From contig CM056725.1 in assembly GCA_029844215.1 (NCBI GenBank), positions 56,705,609 to 56,769,608 on the forward strand: DNA of 64,000 bases. Reading direction: 5' to 3'. Below, piece after piece: positions 8,190 through 20,537 of the stretch. The first letter of the stretch is position 1; each line of letters begins with the position of its first letter. This DNA is from Przewalskia tangutica (lineage: Eukaryota > Streptophyta > Magnoliopsida > Solanales > Solanaceae). Below the pieces are notes generated by a model. That model was not told the origin of the DNA. It made no database searches and worked only from the letters and a program-made list of their open reading frames with translations. Both the position numbers and the translations under genes were made by a program.

Positions 8190-11100
8190 TTGGCCTTGGA
8201 AGTTTTTTTGTGTACATATGTAGGCCACATGGCTCTTTGTTGTGGGGGACATATGTCCCAATGTTGTGGTGGACATATGTCCCAAAATTGTGGTGGACAC
8301 TTGGTTGGAATACTTCATCCATCACATGGATCCTAATCTACACCTTACATATGTTTTGATCTTGGCCCTTGAGTGTCCTATAAATACCCCCCTTAGTTGA
8401 AGACTTATTTCATCCACACTTGACCTATTTCCAAGTCTCAAAATACTCCCTCCCTTTGATTGAAGTTCTCGTCCAAACACCCCTCTCCCTTAGCCAAAGT
8501 TGTCCAAAAATCCTTAGAGTTTTAAGTGTTCTTCCTTAGAGTATTAGGAAGATTATTAACCAAGTGTTGGAAAAGAATTCACACCCCTAGCCCCTAAAGT
8601 ACCCCCTTGGCCGAGAGTGCCATAAATTGTAGCCTAAGTGTTCTTCACTTTTGGAGTGAAAGTGTTTAAGAGAAGTTGTTTAGAAACTTTTAAGGGTTTC
8701 TTGGAGCGAATTGGAGCGTACAGAATAGGAGCTAAACCTTGCTCAGGATCGACTTATACCTTGGATAATTTTGGGCTTATCGAGGTAAATAATCTTGTCC
8801 CCCTATTGTAATTGGAAATTACATGTTGTAGTAATATATAGTTGAGTATACTATATATAGAATGAATATTGAAAAGAATTAAACTGTAGTTACTTAGAAG
8901 GATATTAAAGAAGAGAATTGAACTGTAATTACATTGGACTGTATTTACAGTAGACTTGTGTAGTATTACTGTGAAGTATAATTGAACGCGTCCGGTTAGA
9001 CGTGTAAACCCCCCCGGGAGTTGTTGGCCTGGTAGCAGGCCTGAGTAGAGGAGGAGATTTATGTGGTTACGGGGGGGTGCTGCCGAATTTTCTGTAGAAT
9101 AAGGAATCTTGCATTAGAATATTCTACGAGGAGAACTAGGAGTTGATAGGCGTTTTGTGGCCTTATAGGTTGCAGTACTACGAGTGGCGTATTCTACTTG
9201 AAGAGTGGAAAAGGCTAGAAGGGTTACAGTACTGTGGAGCGTTTTGCTAATTGTCGATAATCGTCGCGAGGTATGTGAACCTCTTCCTATCTTTTCTAGC
9301 ATGATATGTTGTGAACTAGGTAGTACGGTAGACGTACATGTGTTAAGTGAATTTGGTTGGTTTAAAACATAAAGTGTTATAATGGCTTTATGGAAAGTTT
9401 GTTATAATAACTTTATGTGGGTAAAGGAATGGTTGGTGGTTTTTAAAAGATAAATGACTTGATGTGAATTAATAATGACTTGGTTTGTGTTAAAAAGTTA
9501 TGAAACCGTTTTTTTGAGAAATGGGTAATTGGGTTTTAAAAGGAATAATGTTATATTGATTTTTTCGGAAATGAGAACGAGTATAGAACAAACCACTGCA
9601 GCGTTAATAAAGGAAAACGTATTGACTAATTAATTATTATTAAAACCAGTAGAAACCTCCATCTGCATAGAAGCTAAGATAAGACAAAATGATATTACAT
9701 TTTCTAGATCATGGTTGCTTTAATAAGATTGTTATAAACAAGGATAACCTACTCACACTTAAGGCATATGTCACTCAAATTGTTTTAAAAGAGATTACGT
9801 TATTAAGTGATTAAGACTATGAACTATGAAATCTTTCGAAAATAAGAGACTTGAGTATTTGAAATTAGGCAAACTTGAACTTTTGGAAAAGAATGTTGTT
9901 ACTTGATTTTAAAAAGGAAAGTGTGTTGGTTTATTTAAAAATGTTAGTCACTCTATTTTTAATACTACGGGTATCGGGTGACCTTTGTAAAAGGAATAAA
10001 TCTTTTAAAAGAATTTAACGTATGTAGTACTTTGGGGTTAAAACCCGGACTTTGACATAAAATGAAAGTACCTCGAGTTGGGTGTAACTTACCTATGTTT
10101 GCGTGTGATAACCTTGTTATGCAAGTATTGTATTTCTATACCACCGCGTCTCTCAATGGAGGGCCGACTGATTTGTTATGATCTTACTTGGGCGTCTGCG
10201 GTGTGGAGGATTCCACAGTGCGCTCCTGTTGATAGTGTTATTCCATGGACTAGCTCTCCATGAGGTTTTACTGATTCGGCCTTGGTATCTGGTGGTTGGC
10301 TTTCGTACTTGCCCCGTCTCGTGGCTGATTCGGCCTTGGTACCTGGTAGTTAGCCTTCGCACTTGCCCCGTTCAGTTTTGTGGCGAAGTCTCGTGATCAC
10401 GGCCTTGGTACCTGGTAGTTAGCCTTCGTACTTGCCCCGGTCAGCTACGTGACACGGCCTTGGTACCTGGTAGTCGGCTTTCGTACTTGCCCCGTGTCAG
10501 CTTCGTGTTTTGGTTGTATAGTATTGTTAGTACGGCTTTGGTATCTGGTAGTTGGCTTTCGTACTTGCCCCGGTCAGTTGATGATGCGGCTTTGGTATCT
10601 GGTAGTTAGCCTTCGTACTTGCCCCGTACGGTTTTATGACACAGGTGGGACCTGGTGTTCCTATGTACTCCTTGGTATTGTTATATCATAGACTGCCGGC
10701 AGTGAGGAAGGAATTCCACGGGCACGATTGATGTTGTGGGCGTGAGACCCATGGTTATATTTTGAGTGATGACTTGGAGGGCGTGAGTCCCTGACTTGAC
10801 ATGACTGCTTATATGTTGTGTACTGTAGTTTGGTTATCATACATGTCTCCTGCTTTATATAGACTATTATGATTTCATTACGCATTTTCGGGCCACATAC
10901 TTGGTACTGTTGTCGACCTCCTTGCCGCTGCGTTAAATGCAGTAGAGGTACATCGGTTGTCGATCCTCACTTATAGGATCACAATTCAGCGTATTGGGAA
11001 GCTCCGTTTCTCCGGAAGCTTATCTTTTGGTATGTTTTTCCCTGAGTCGTAGGTTCTTGTACATTCAGGGGTATGGCGGGGCCATGTCCCGTCATAATTG

Positions 11101-11329
11101 TTGTTACATTCTTAGAGGTGCTAGAATCTTGTTGTGGCGGGGTTGTAAAGGATTATCGCTCAATTTCTGTATATATGCAATAAGGCAACCGTTTTGGTTG
11201 GCCTGTTTTATTATCATAACTCTTGTTCATATATGTATGTTTTTATTTCCGCTGGTTGTTCTCTGATGTTGTATCACTAGGGTGCCCGGGGTAAGGCATT
11301 AGTCACGGGCCCGGGATCGGGTCGTGACA
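8190..11329 (+). mobile_element. Element B, 5' LTR (right part)
   Basis: The sequence at 8190 aligns with 17449 in the B 3' LTR, so the first 447 bp lie left of the window, beyond element A. It holds a TATA box (8379), donor-like sites (8782, 9253), the conserved block (9570-9771) and a minisatellite (10277-10640), and it ends in GGGTCGTGACA at 11329 before a primer-binding site. Against the 3' LTR it keeps 51 bp (about 9910-9960) that the 3' copy has lost. The implied full length is about 3.59 kb. Confidence 0.88.
10277..10640 (+). repeat. ~52-bp minisatellite in B 5' LTR
   Basis: About six or seven degenerate units built on CGGCCTTGGTATCTGGTGGT followed by TGGCTTTCGTACTTGCCCCG, with variable spacers. 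The same array is in the B 3' LTR (19483-19840), J (45717-46075) and, inverted, K (49540-49870 and 63180-63510). Unit spacing is irregular, with about 53 to 77 bp between starts. Confidence 0.85.
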
Positions 11330-11333
11330 AAAG

Positions 11334-11345
11334 TGGTATCAGAGC
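11334..11345 (+). promoter_or_regulatory. Primer-binding site of element B
   Basis: TGGTATCAGAGC lies 4 bp after the end of the 5' LTR and is complementary to the 3' end of initiator tRNA-Met. Confidence 0.9.
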
Positions 11346-11390
11346 AGTTAGTCCTCGGAAAGTGTCTACCGACCGTGTCTAGTAGAGTCT

Positions 11391-11426
11391 TGATTATCGG
11401 CGTGTTGTGCACCACATCTATAATCA
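11391..11426 (+). other. Leader hairpin with GTGCAC loop, element B
   Basis: TGATTAT (11391-11397) and ATAATCA (11420-11426) form the outer stem, with GTGCAC in the loop. One base of the inner stem differs from A (CGTG for TGTG). It has the same position relative to the primer-binding site as in A. Confidence 0.6.
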
Positions 11427-11535
11427 GGAGGCTGCAGGACATTTAGGATTGGTTTCTATTCTTCTCATTCTGAGATCGTGCCTTAGAGCTGAGTTATAAG
11501 TTGGACCCCTCTGACGTTTTTCGTTTTTACCAGTT

Positions 11536-12737
11536 ATGCCTCCACGCAAGGCAACCCGGGCCCAGAAGGGCAAGGCGGCGAGGAGGCTAGTAGGACACAG
11601 AGAAATGCGGCGCGAGCGTCGCACTGAGATAGTGCTTGACGGCGAGTTTTGCGACGCCGGCCCAGCGAGTTTAGAGCCGCGGCATGGCTGCTGAGACCAC
11701 AAGACTGAGCCTCGGTCCCGGCACCGGCGAGAGAGATGGGTTACAAGGAGATGTCGATTATTGGCCGTGATTGTGGCGGACATGAGGTAGGCCGACGCAG
11801 TTAGCCGATGCTGCCGTGGTTCACCCGAGATCGGATAGTTTGAGGCTACGGGACTTTCTAAGTTGTAGTCCGCCAGAGTTCTATGGGTCGAGGCCTGAGG
11901 ATGATCCGCAGGAGTTCATCAAGCGATTCTGACGGATCGCGAGTGATCAGGGCTTCGGAGACCGAGTCAGTGGTCTTGGGTTCACATCGGCTGCGTGATA
12001 CTGCAGTCGACTGGTTTGATTCGTGGGAGCTATCCCGGGGAGAGCATGCACTTCCAGCTGGATAGGACGAGTTCTCAGAGGCATTTCTTGCACATTCTTG
12101 CCTCCACAGATGAGGAGGGCTCGGGCCGACAGATTTTTGGTGTTGAGGCAGAGCGGGCGTACGGTTCGGGAGTACAATGTGGAGTTCGACTCATTGGCTC
12201 GGTATGTCCCCGCGTTAGTAGCTAGTATGGAGGACAGAGTGCACCGCTATGTCACAAGGCTCGACGATTATTTGGCAGAGAGTTGCTCGGGTGTAGCTCT
12301 TCAGCCGGGCAAGGACATTGCCCGCATGCAGGATTATGCACTTGGATGCGAGGCACGGAGAGGTCGAAGGAATGACCGGGATCAGCAGAAGAGGGCTAGA
12401 ACAGCAGGGTCTTTTGGCGACTTTCGAGGCGGACCGCCTCAGCGAGCCGATTATGCGCCTCCCGCATGCAGTGGTCCTCCCCAGTCTTCGGGACGTTCGG
12501 GATATTCAGGAGCAGGTCAGGACTCCCAGGTTTCAGATTTTCAGGGGAGTAGGAGTGCTCGCCGGGTGAGGTCACCCTTGTCTCAGTGTGGCCGTTGTGG
12601 AAAACTTCATAAGGGAGAGTGTCGTGCTAATTTGGGAGATTGTTATTCTTGCAGCCAACAGGGCCATTTGGCGAGAGACTGTCCGACCATGGGTAGCAAT
12701 GGTGGGATAGCACAGACTACGAGATCAGTTGCGGGTT
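11536..12737 (+). pseudogene. gag: gag pseudogene of element B (5' part, split by C)
   Basis: Ty3/Gypsy gag starting MPPRKATRAQKGKA. The N-terminal third is scrambled by indels. The capsid-like domain is readable from about 11830 (DFLSC, EDDPQEF, ASETESVVLGS) and, after a frame change near 12060, is continuous from about 12100. It then reads REYNVEFDSLARYVPAL, a Q/R-rich linker, and a two-part metal-binding region: CGRCGKLHKGEC (CX2CX3HX3C) and CYSCSQQGHLARDC (CX2CX4HX4C) at about 12590-12680. The solo LTR C interrupts it at 12738. This is the best preserved zinc-knuckle region in the window. Confidence 0.9.
12733..12737 (+). repeat. Left TSD of solo LTR C (GGGTT)
   Basis: GGGTT at 12733-12737 is repeated at 15952-15956. 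Removing one copy and the LTR rejoins TTGCGGGTTCTTC, the same junction as in the intact gag of F near 34430. This confirms both LTR boundaries and the insertion. Confidence 0.95.
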
Positions 12738-15700
12738 TGTTATACCCCGTATTTCCAGAGTATGTACGTGAGGACGTACGTAGAAAAGTTTAAGCCTTAA
12801 AGTAGGCAAGGTTCGAATTTTGTACACAACTAGCGAAGAGAGTCGTTTTCCGACGAAACGTTTTACAAACTTTGCGAAGGGAAAATTCCGGCTATATCAT
12901 TTATAATTTTTCCGGATTTTTCCGAGAGAAGAAACATTTTGGACCAACGGGAGGGTGACACTTGTCACCCTCCATGGACGGCAAAGAGGGCTAGCATTGG
13001 CACGTTTTTTGTGCCTTTGTCTTGGTCAAGGGTTAGGTAGGATATTTGTGTAGTAGATGGATAAGGACACTTGGGTAAATCCTAGCCCTACACTTGCACC
13101 ACACTTGTCTTCATCTTGGCCATTGGTTGGCCATTGCTTCACCTATAAATACCCCCCTTAGTTGATGAACTTCTTCATCCAAAAATCAATCTCCAAGTCT
13201 CAAAAAATCCCTCCCCCTTAAGTGTAGCATTCGGCCAAGTCCCCCCCCCCCCCTCCTTTGTGAGCCTTGGCCGAGACCAACCCCCCCTAGCCTAGTTGTT
13301 TTCGAGAAATACCCCCCCCCCCTTGGTTGAGAAATACTTCTCCAAGTATTGTTGGAATGCCAAAATACTCTAGCCCAAAACCTTTGTAGTATTTCCAAGT
13401 ACCCTCTATACGAAAAGCCCGGAAAATACTACTATACTTTCCTTTAGCCACTAAACGGAACCCTTTGGAAAAATCTTCATAAGTAGTTGAAGTATTAAGT
13501 AGAAGTTGGGTAGAACTTCTAAGGGTTTCTTGGAGCGAATTGGAGCACTCGGAGCGTGCAACTAGGAGCTAAACCTTGCTCAGGATCGACATTAAACTTG
13601 GATAATTTTGGGCTTATCGAGGTAAATACTACTGTCCTTCTATTGTAATTGGAAATTACATGTTGTTGGAAAATATAGTTGAAGTATACTATATATAGAA
13701 CTGAATATAGTTGTACGGCAATGTCTTTTGACTTAAGCCTGAATTTAAAGAAGAGAACTGAACTGTAATTACATAGGACTGTATTACAGTAGACTTGTGT
13801 AGCATTACTGTGAAGTAGAATTGTACACGTCCGGATTAGACGTACAACCCCCCCCCCCCTCTAGGGAGTTGTTGGCCTGTTAGCAGGCCTCGATAGAGGA
13901 GATTTCTGTGATTTGCGGGGAGGTCTTCGAATTTCCTGTAGAATATTCTACTTTGAGATCTAGATGTTAATAGGCGCCTTGTGGCCTCTATAGGTTGAAG
14001 TACTACGTGTGGCGTGAGCTGCTTGGCTTAAGGTGTAGCCGACGGTTTGAGGTACTTGGAGCGTTTTGCTATTAGTCGATAATCGTCGCGAGGTATGTGA
14101 ACCTCTTCCTATCTTTTCTAGCATGATATGTGTATAACTATGTAGTACGGTAGACGTACATGTGTTAAATGTATTTGATTGGTTTAAAACATAAAGTGTT
14201 ATAACGGCTTTATGGGAAGTTGGTTATAACAGTTTTATGTAAGTAAGAAATGCTTTGTGGTTGTTAAAAGATAACTGACTTGATGTGTGATGATAAGAAT
14301 CTTGAAGTATTTCAAAAGAATTAAGAAACCTTTTTGAAAGAAGAGTAATACTTGGTTTTGAAAACATAAGAGTTATACTAGCTTTATGGGAAGTTAGGTA
14401 TAACATCTTAAGAGAGATAAAGAGAATGGTTTACTGATTTTTAGAAGTTAAGAGACTTAATCTTAAAAGATAAGAGACTTGACGTAATATGGATGTTAGT
14501 GTGAAACCTCATTCGTGAGTAATGAGTACTTGGTTTTAAAAGGAATAATGTTTTACTGATTTCGGAAATCAGAATGAGTATCGACAAACCACTGCAGCGT
14601 TAATAAGGGAAAATGTATTGAATAATGAAGTATTATTAAAACCAGTAGAAACCTCCATCTGCATAGAAACTAAGATGAGACAAAATGATATTACATTTCC
14701 TAGATCATGGTTGCTTAATAAGATTGATCATAAACAAGAATAACCTACTCACATATAAGGCATATGTTTTCGCGAAATTGTTTTAAAAGAGATTAAGACT
14801 ATGAGTTATGAAACCTTTCTAAAATAAGAAACTTGAGCATTTGAAATTAGGCAAACTTGAACGTTTGGAAAATAATGTTGTTACTTGATGTTGAAAAGGA
14901 AAGTGTTTTGGTTTACCTAAAAAGGTGAGTCACTCTATTTTAATACTACGGGTATCGGGTGACCTTTATAAAAGAAATGGATCTTTTAAAAAGAATTTAA
15001 CGTACGTAATACTTTGGGGTCAGGACCTGGACTTTGGCCTAAAATAAACTTGAGTTGTGTGTAACTTGCCTATGTTTGTGTTTGATAGCCTTGTTGTGCA
15101 AATACTGTATTTTTATACCACCGCGTCTCTCGATGGAGGGCCGGCTGATTTGTTATGAACGATTCTTCACCGAGTCCCACGAGATGGGCCGGGACACGTA
15201 TTTCATCTGATTCTTCACCGAGTCCCATGGGATGGGCTGGGACACGTATTCCATCTGATTATTCACCGAGTCCCATGGGATGGGCCGGGACACGTATTCC
15301 ACATGATTCTTTACCGAGTCCCACGGGATGGGCCGGGACACGTATTCCACACGATTTATACCTAGACTGCCGGCAGTGAGGAACGAGTTCCACGAGCGTG
15401 AGGATGACTTTAGGCGTGAGTCCACGACTTGACATGGCGCTTTTATGTTGTGAATCGTAGTTTGGTTATCATACATGTCTCTGCTTTATATAGACTATTA
15501 TGATTTCATTTACGATCTTTTCTGATTTCACATACTTGGTACTGTTATCGACCTCCTTCGGGCTGCGTTCATCCGCAGTAGAAATACATCGGTTGGGATC
15601 CTCGCCATAGGATCACGATTCGTGTCGGGAAGCCCCATTTCTTGAGGCATATCTTTTGGTATGTTACCAAGAGTCTGTAGATTCATGTACATTCAGCGGT

Positions 15701-15951
15701 AAGGCGGGGCCCTGTCCCGTCATAGTTGTTGTCACTTTCTTAGAGGTCTTTAGTACTGTTGTGGGAAGCGTCTGTAAAAGGATAACTGTTCGGGTTTTTA
15801 TGTATATATCTGAGCAATTTTGGTTTGCTTTGTTTATTTAATCAAATCTCTTATTTCATGTTTATGTTTTATTTCCGCTGATTTTCTCTGATGTATCACT
15901 AGGGTGCCCGGGGTAAGGCACCAGTCACGGGCCCGGGTTCGGGTCGTGACA
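12738..15951 (+). mobile_element. Solo LTR C
   Basis: Complete 3214-bp LTR (TGTTATACC...GTGACA) with no internal region, flanked by the TSD GGGTT, inside the gag of B. Solo LTRs arise by recombination between the two LTRs of one element. The order of parts matches A: palindrome GACACTTGTC (12957-12966), TATA (13144), donor-like sites (13619, 14076), conserved block (14560-14763), minisatellite and terminal hairpins. The TATA-proximal region has long C runs (about 13240-13255, 13311-13322 and 13850-13859) that may be misread in length. Confidence 0.95.
15161..15352 (+). repeat. 48-bp minisatellite, 4 units, in LTR C
   Basis: Four units with starts at 15161, 15209, 15257 and 15305, each containing CACCGAGTCCCATGGGATGG and GCCGGGACACGTATTCCA. 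It is related in sequence to the A unit (GAGTCCCATGAGATGGGCCG) but has a different spacer and period. Confidence 0.92.
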
Positions 15952-15956
15952 GGGTT

Positions 15957-16036
15957 CTTCACCTTCCATAGCTAGGCAGGATGTTCATACACCGGCAGGC
16001 CACGGCAGAGGTCGCGGTGGAAGTTCCCAGTTTTAG
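15957..16036 (+). pseudogene. gag: gag pseudogene of element B (3' end)
   Basis: This continues the B gag after LTR C: SSPSIARQDVHTPAG, then a G/R-rich tail ending GSSQF and a TAG stop at 16034-16036. F (34516-34518) and J (48206-48208) end in the same peptide and stop. In the gag-pol of D the homologous G/R-rich tail instead reads on into protease. The shared stop marks B, F and J as gag-only elements from one source. Confidence 0.85.
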
Positions 16037-16989
16037 CGGTCATTTGAACCGCCTATTTGATTTTTCAGGTATATCCTTAACCCTCTAGAGATTAGTTTGT
16101 ATTAGCGATATAATGATGTGTTAAGTGTTATGTTCGGATAGCTTATGTTAAAAATGTGATTTAGAAGCCTGGTTTGTGAAAAGGGTAAGTCTGGGGATGA
16201 GACAATTTGGAGCCTTAGAATTTGTAACAGTCGAGACCTTAGATGTAAGGTCGTCTCGAGTAGAATATTTTGCGGGTAATCCTTGTCGGAGAGCGTTATT
16301 TACATACGATTGTACGGTGGGATAATTCCTTGGGTTGTGTAAGATGAAAGTGGTAGCTTTCAGGACTGGTATAGGTAAGATTGTTCCGGATCGGGGAACA
16401 AGAGTTTGGCGCGATTATGGGTCGGGTTGAGGACCATTCGCGGGTCGACCCGCAGCCCGGTTTGGGGTGGGGTCAGTTCGAGGTGGTCCCGCCAGGTGGT
16501 AGGATCACGAGGGTGCAAGGCCCAAGTTTAGGTAACCATCGTACGGGTTCGTGGATGCGTTCGACCAGAATCGGATCGTGAAGGCCGGGAATGGCCTTAA
16601 AGGAAATTGAAGCTAGTGAGATGACCAAGTTTGGAGGTAATGACTCCAAAGTTTTGGAAAGCGACGATGGCAAGTATGGTGCGTATACTATAGGAAGTTC
16701 GGATATACGAGAAGATGCGACGAGTAAGGCGAGCGAACATGTGTTATGAGAACGGAAGTGATCATTCCTTTTGTGAAGTGAAGATGCGAAGGGAGTATTC
16801 TTTAGACCATGGGTGGAAGCTTGTTGTGATGTTAGAGGTGATTTTTCGTTGGCTTGGATTTGAGTTTTTGCGCATATGTTGTATTATGGCCATAGGTGGC
16901 ATAATTAGTTTCCTAAGTATAGTAGGGAAGACTATACCGACACAGGTATGTTTGGAGACTTAGAAGGAACATTCGGGACGAATGTTTCT
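16037..16989 (+). other. Non-coding 3' tract of element B
   Basis: About 950 bp with no credible protein, homologous to 3911-4952 in A. It keeps GTTCCGGATCGGGGAACAAG (inverted repeat GTTCC...GGAAC near 16384), GTGGTCCCGCCAGGTGGTAG and GATCGTGAAGGCCGGGAATG. Confidence 0.6.
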
Positions 16990-17001
16990 AAGGGGGAAGA
17001 A
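16990..17001 (+). promoter_or_regulatory. Polypurine tract of element B
   Basis: AAGGGGGAAGAA directly before the 3' LTR start TGTTATACC. It is the plus-strand primer site. Confidence 0.9.
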
Positions 17002-18328
17002 TGTTATACCCCGTATTTCCAGAGTATGTATGTGAGGACGTACGTACGAGAATACGACATTTAAATTGGAAAGGAAGAAAGATGTGATTTTTTCGACGGA
17101 AAAGTTTCCGGTTTTTGTGAAGGAAAAAGGTTCGTCATTGGGGATTTGATTTCCAGTTTTGGTATTCGAACTTCTGGGATTATTTTAGAAGTATTGGAAT
17201 TTTATTTCCGGAATTGGTCACGCAGGGCCCACGGGAGGTTTTACGGTTTGTGGGGCCCACTTTAATTTGGATTTTTTCCGAGAGACGAAATATTTTAGAC
17301 CAATAGGAGGGCGACATGTGTCACCCTTATGTGGCATGGGTTGGACGAAAATTTGTGGGCTAGTGGACAAGTCAAATGGTCAAGTCTTGGACGATAATTT
17401 TTGGGATAGTGGGAGTAGGTGAAAACGTTTTTTGTGGGCATGTGGAGGTTGGCCTTGGACGTTTTTTTGTGTACATGTGGAGGCCACATGGCTCTTTGTT
17501 GTGGGGGACATATGTCCCAATGTTGTGGTGGACATATGTCCCAAATTTGTGGTGGACACTTGGTTGGAAGACTTCATCCATCACATGGATCCTAATCTAC
17601 ACCTTACATATGTTTTGATCTTGGCCCTTGAGTGTCCTATAAATACCCCCCTTAGTTGAAGACTTATTTCATCCACACTTGAGCAATTTCCAAGTCTCAA
17701 AATACTCCCTCCCTTTGATTGAAGTTCTCGTCCAAACACCCCTCTCCCTTAGCCAAATTGTCCAAAAATCCTTAGAGTTTTAAGTGTTCTTCCTTAGAGT
17801 ATTAGGAAGATTATTAACCAAGTGTTGGAAAAGAATTCACACCCCTAGCCCCTAAAGTACCCCCTTGGCCGAGAGTGCCACAAATTGTAGCCTAAGTGTT
17901 CTTCACTTTTGGAGTGAAAGTGTTTAAGAGAAGTTGTTTAGAAACTTCTAAGGGTTTCTTGGAGCGAATTGGAGTGTACAGAATAGGAGCTAAACCTTGC
18001 TCAGGATCGACTTATACCTTGGATAATTTTGGGCTTATCGAGGTAAATAATCTTGTCCCCCTATTGTAATTGGAAATTACATGTTGTAGTAATATATAGT
18101 TGAGTATACTATATATAGAATGAATATTGAAAAGAATTGAACTGTAATTACTTAGAAGGATATTAAAGAAAAGAACTGAACTGTAATTACATTGGACTGT
18201 ATTTACAGTAGACTTGTGTAGTATTACTATGAAGTATAATTGAACGCGTCCGGTTAGACGTGTAAACCCCCCCGGGAGTTGTTGGCCTGGTAGCGGGCCT
18301 GAGTAGAGGAGGAGATTTATGTGGTTAC

Positions 18329-18347
18329 GGGGGGGGGGGGGGGGGGG
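18329..18347 (+). repeat. G19 homopolymer
   Basis: A run of 19 G where the sister LTR has G7 followed by TGCTGCCGAATTTTCT (9071-9093). The missing unique bases after the run point to a local sequencing or polishing fault, though true slippage plus deletion cannot be excluded. Confidence 0.9.
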
Positions 18348-18620
18348 TAGAATAAGGAATCTTGCATTAGAATATTCTACGAGGAGATCTAGGAGTTGAT
18401 AGGCGTTTTGTGGCCTTATAGGTTGCAGTACTACGAGTGGCGTATTCTACTTGAAGAGTGGAAAAGGCTAGCAGGGTTACAGTACTGTGGAGCGTTTTGC
18501 TAATTGTCGATAATCGTCGCGAGGTATGTGAACCTCTTCCTATCTTTTCTAGCATGATATGTTGTGAACTAGGTAGTACGGTAGACGTACATGTGTTAAG
18601 TGAATTTGGTTGGTTTACAA

Positions 18621-18670
18621 CATAAAGTGTTATAACGGCTTTATGGGAAGTTTGTTATAACAACTTTATG
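18621..18670 (+). other. AT-rich conserved hairpin in LTR
   Basis: CATAAAGTGTTATAAC pairs with GTTATAACAACTTTATG across a loop of about 17 nt containing GGCTTTATGGGAAGTT. Equivalent inverted repeats lie at 14190-14239 (C), 39620-39670 (E), 50331-50380 (K) and 55963-56013 (L). It lies in a variable part of the LTR, yet the pairing is kept. Confidence 0.55.
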
Positions 18671-19482
18671 TGGGTAAAGGAATGGTTGGTGGTTTTTAAA
18701 AGATAAATGACTTGATGTGAATTAATAATGACTTGGTTTGTGTTAAAAAGTTATGAAACCGTTTTTTTGAGAAATGGGTAATTGGGTTTTAAAAGGAATA
18801 ATGTTATATTGATTTTTTCGGAAATGAGAACGAGTATAGAACAAACCACTGCAGCGTTAATAAAGGAAAACGTATTGACTAATTAATTATTATTAAAACC
18901 AGTAGAAACCTCCATCTGCATAGAAGTTAAGATAAGACAAAATGATATTACATTTTCTAGATCATGACTGCTTTAATAAGATTGTTATAAACAAGGATAA
19001 CCTACTCACACTTAAGGCATATGTCACTCAAATTGTTTTAAAAGAGATTACGTTATTAAGTGATTAAGACTATGAACTATGAAATCTTTCGAAAATAAGA
19101 GACTTGAGTATTTGAAATTAGGCAAACTTGAACTTTTGGAAAAAAATGTTGTTACTTGATTTTAATACTACGGATATCGGGTGACCTTTGTAAAAGGAAT
19201 AAATCTTTTAAAAGAATTTAACGTATGTAGTACTTTGGGGTTAAAACCCGGACTTTGACATAAAATGAAAGTACCTCGAGTTGGGTGTAACTTACCTATG
19301 TTTGCGTGTGATAGCCTTGTTATGCAAGTATTGTATTTCTATACCACCGCGTCTCTCAATGGAGGGCCGGCTGATTTGTTATGATCTTACTTGGACGTAC
19401 CGACAGTGACGGAGGATTCCACGGGTGCGCTCCTGTTGATAGTGTTATTCCATGGACTAGCTCTCCATGAGGTTTTACTGAT

Positions 19483-19840
19483 TCGGCCTTGGTATCTGGT
19501 GGTTGGCTTTCATACTTGCCCCGTCTCGTGGCTGATTCGGCCTTGGTACCTGGTAGTTAGCCTTCGCACTTGCCCCGTTCAGTTTTGTGGTGAAGTCTCG
19601 TGATCACGGCCTTGGTACCTGGTAGTTAGCCTTCGTACTTGCCCCGGTCAGCTACGTGACACGACCTTGGTACCTGGTAGTCGGCTTTCGTACTTGCCCT
19701 GTGTTAGCTTCGTGTTTTGGTTGTATAGTATTGTTAGTACGACTTTGGTATCTGGTAGTTGGCTTTCGTACTTGCCCCGGTCAGTTGATGATGCGGCTTT
19801 GGTATCTGGTAGTTAGCCTTCGTACTTGCCCCATACGGTT
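19483..19840 (+). repeat. ~52-bp minisatellite in B 3' LTR
   Basis: The same units as at 10277-10640, in the same order, with single-base changes, so the array was stable between these two LTRs. Confidence 0.85.
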
Positions 19841-20537
19841 TTGTGACACAAGTGGGACCTGGTGTTCCTATGTACTCTTTGGTATTGTTATATCATAGAC
19901 TGCCGGCAGTGAGGAAGGAATTCCACGGGCACGATTGATGTTGTGGGCGTGAGACCCATGGTTATATTTTGAGTGATGACTTGGAGGGCGTGAGTCCTTG
20001 ACTTGACATGACTGCTTATATGTTGTGTACTGTAGTTTGGTTATCATACATGTCTCCTGCTTTATATAGACTATTATGATTTCATTCTGATATTTTGATT
20101 TCACATACTTGCACTGTTATCGACCTCGCCCGGGCCGCGTTCATCTGCAGTAGAGGTACATCGGTTGTCGATCCTCGCTTATAGGATCACAGTTCAGCGT
20201 ATTGGGAAGCTCCGTTTCTCCAGAAGCTTATCTTTTGGTATGTTTTCCCTGAGTCGTAGGTTCTTGTACATTCAGGGGTATGGCGGGGACCTGTCCCGTC
20301 ATAATTGTTGTTACATTCTTAGTGTGCAGTAATCTTGTTGTGGCGGGGTTGTAAAGGATTGTAATCGCTCAAATTCTGTATATATGCTATAAGGCAACCG
20401 TTTTGGTTGCTTTGTTTATTATCATAACTCTTGTTCATATCTGTATGTTTTTATTTCCGCTGGTTGTTCTCTGATGTTGTATCACTAGGGTGCCCGGGGT
20501 AAGGCATTAGTCACGGGCCCGGGATCGGGTCGTGACA

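Larger units (their letters stand above)
17002..20537 (+). mobile_element. Element B, 3' LTR
   Basis: Complete 3536-bp LTR from TGTTATACCCCGTATTTCCA to GGGTCGTGACA, preceded by a polypurine tract. It holds GACATGTGTC (17313-17322), TATA (17638), donor-like sites (18039, 18508), the conserved block (18820-19021) and a minisatellite. Two defects compared with the 5' LTR are a 51-bp deletion at about 19160 between TTTTAA repeats, and replacement of about 16 bp by a run of 19 G (18329-18347). The next bases, TTACT (20538-20542), are the expected right TSD and belong to N. Confidence 0.92.
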
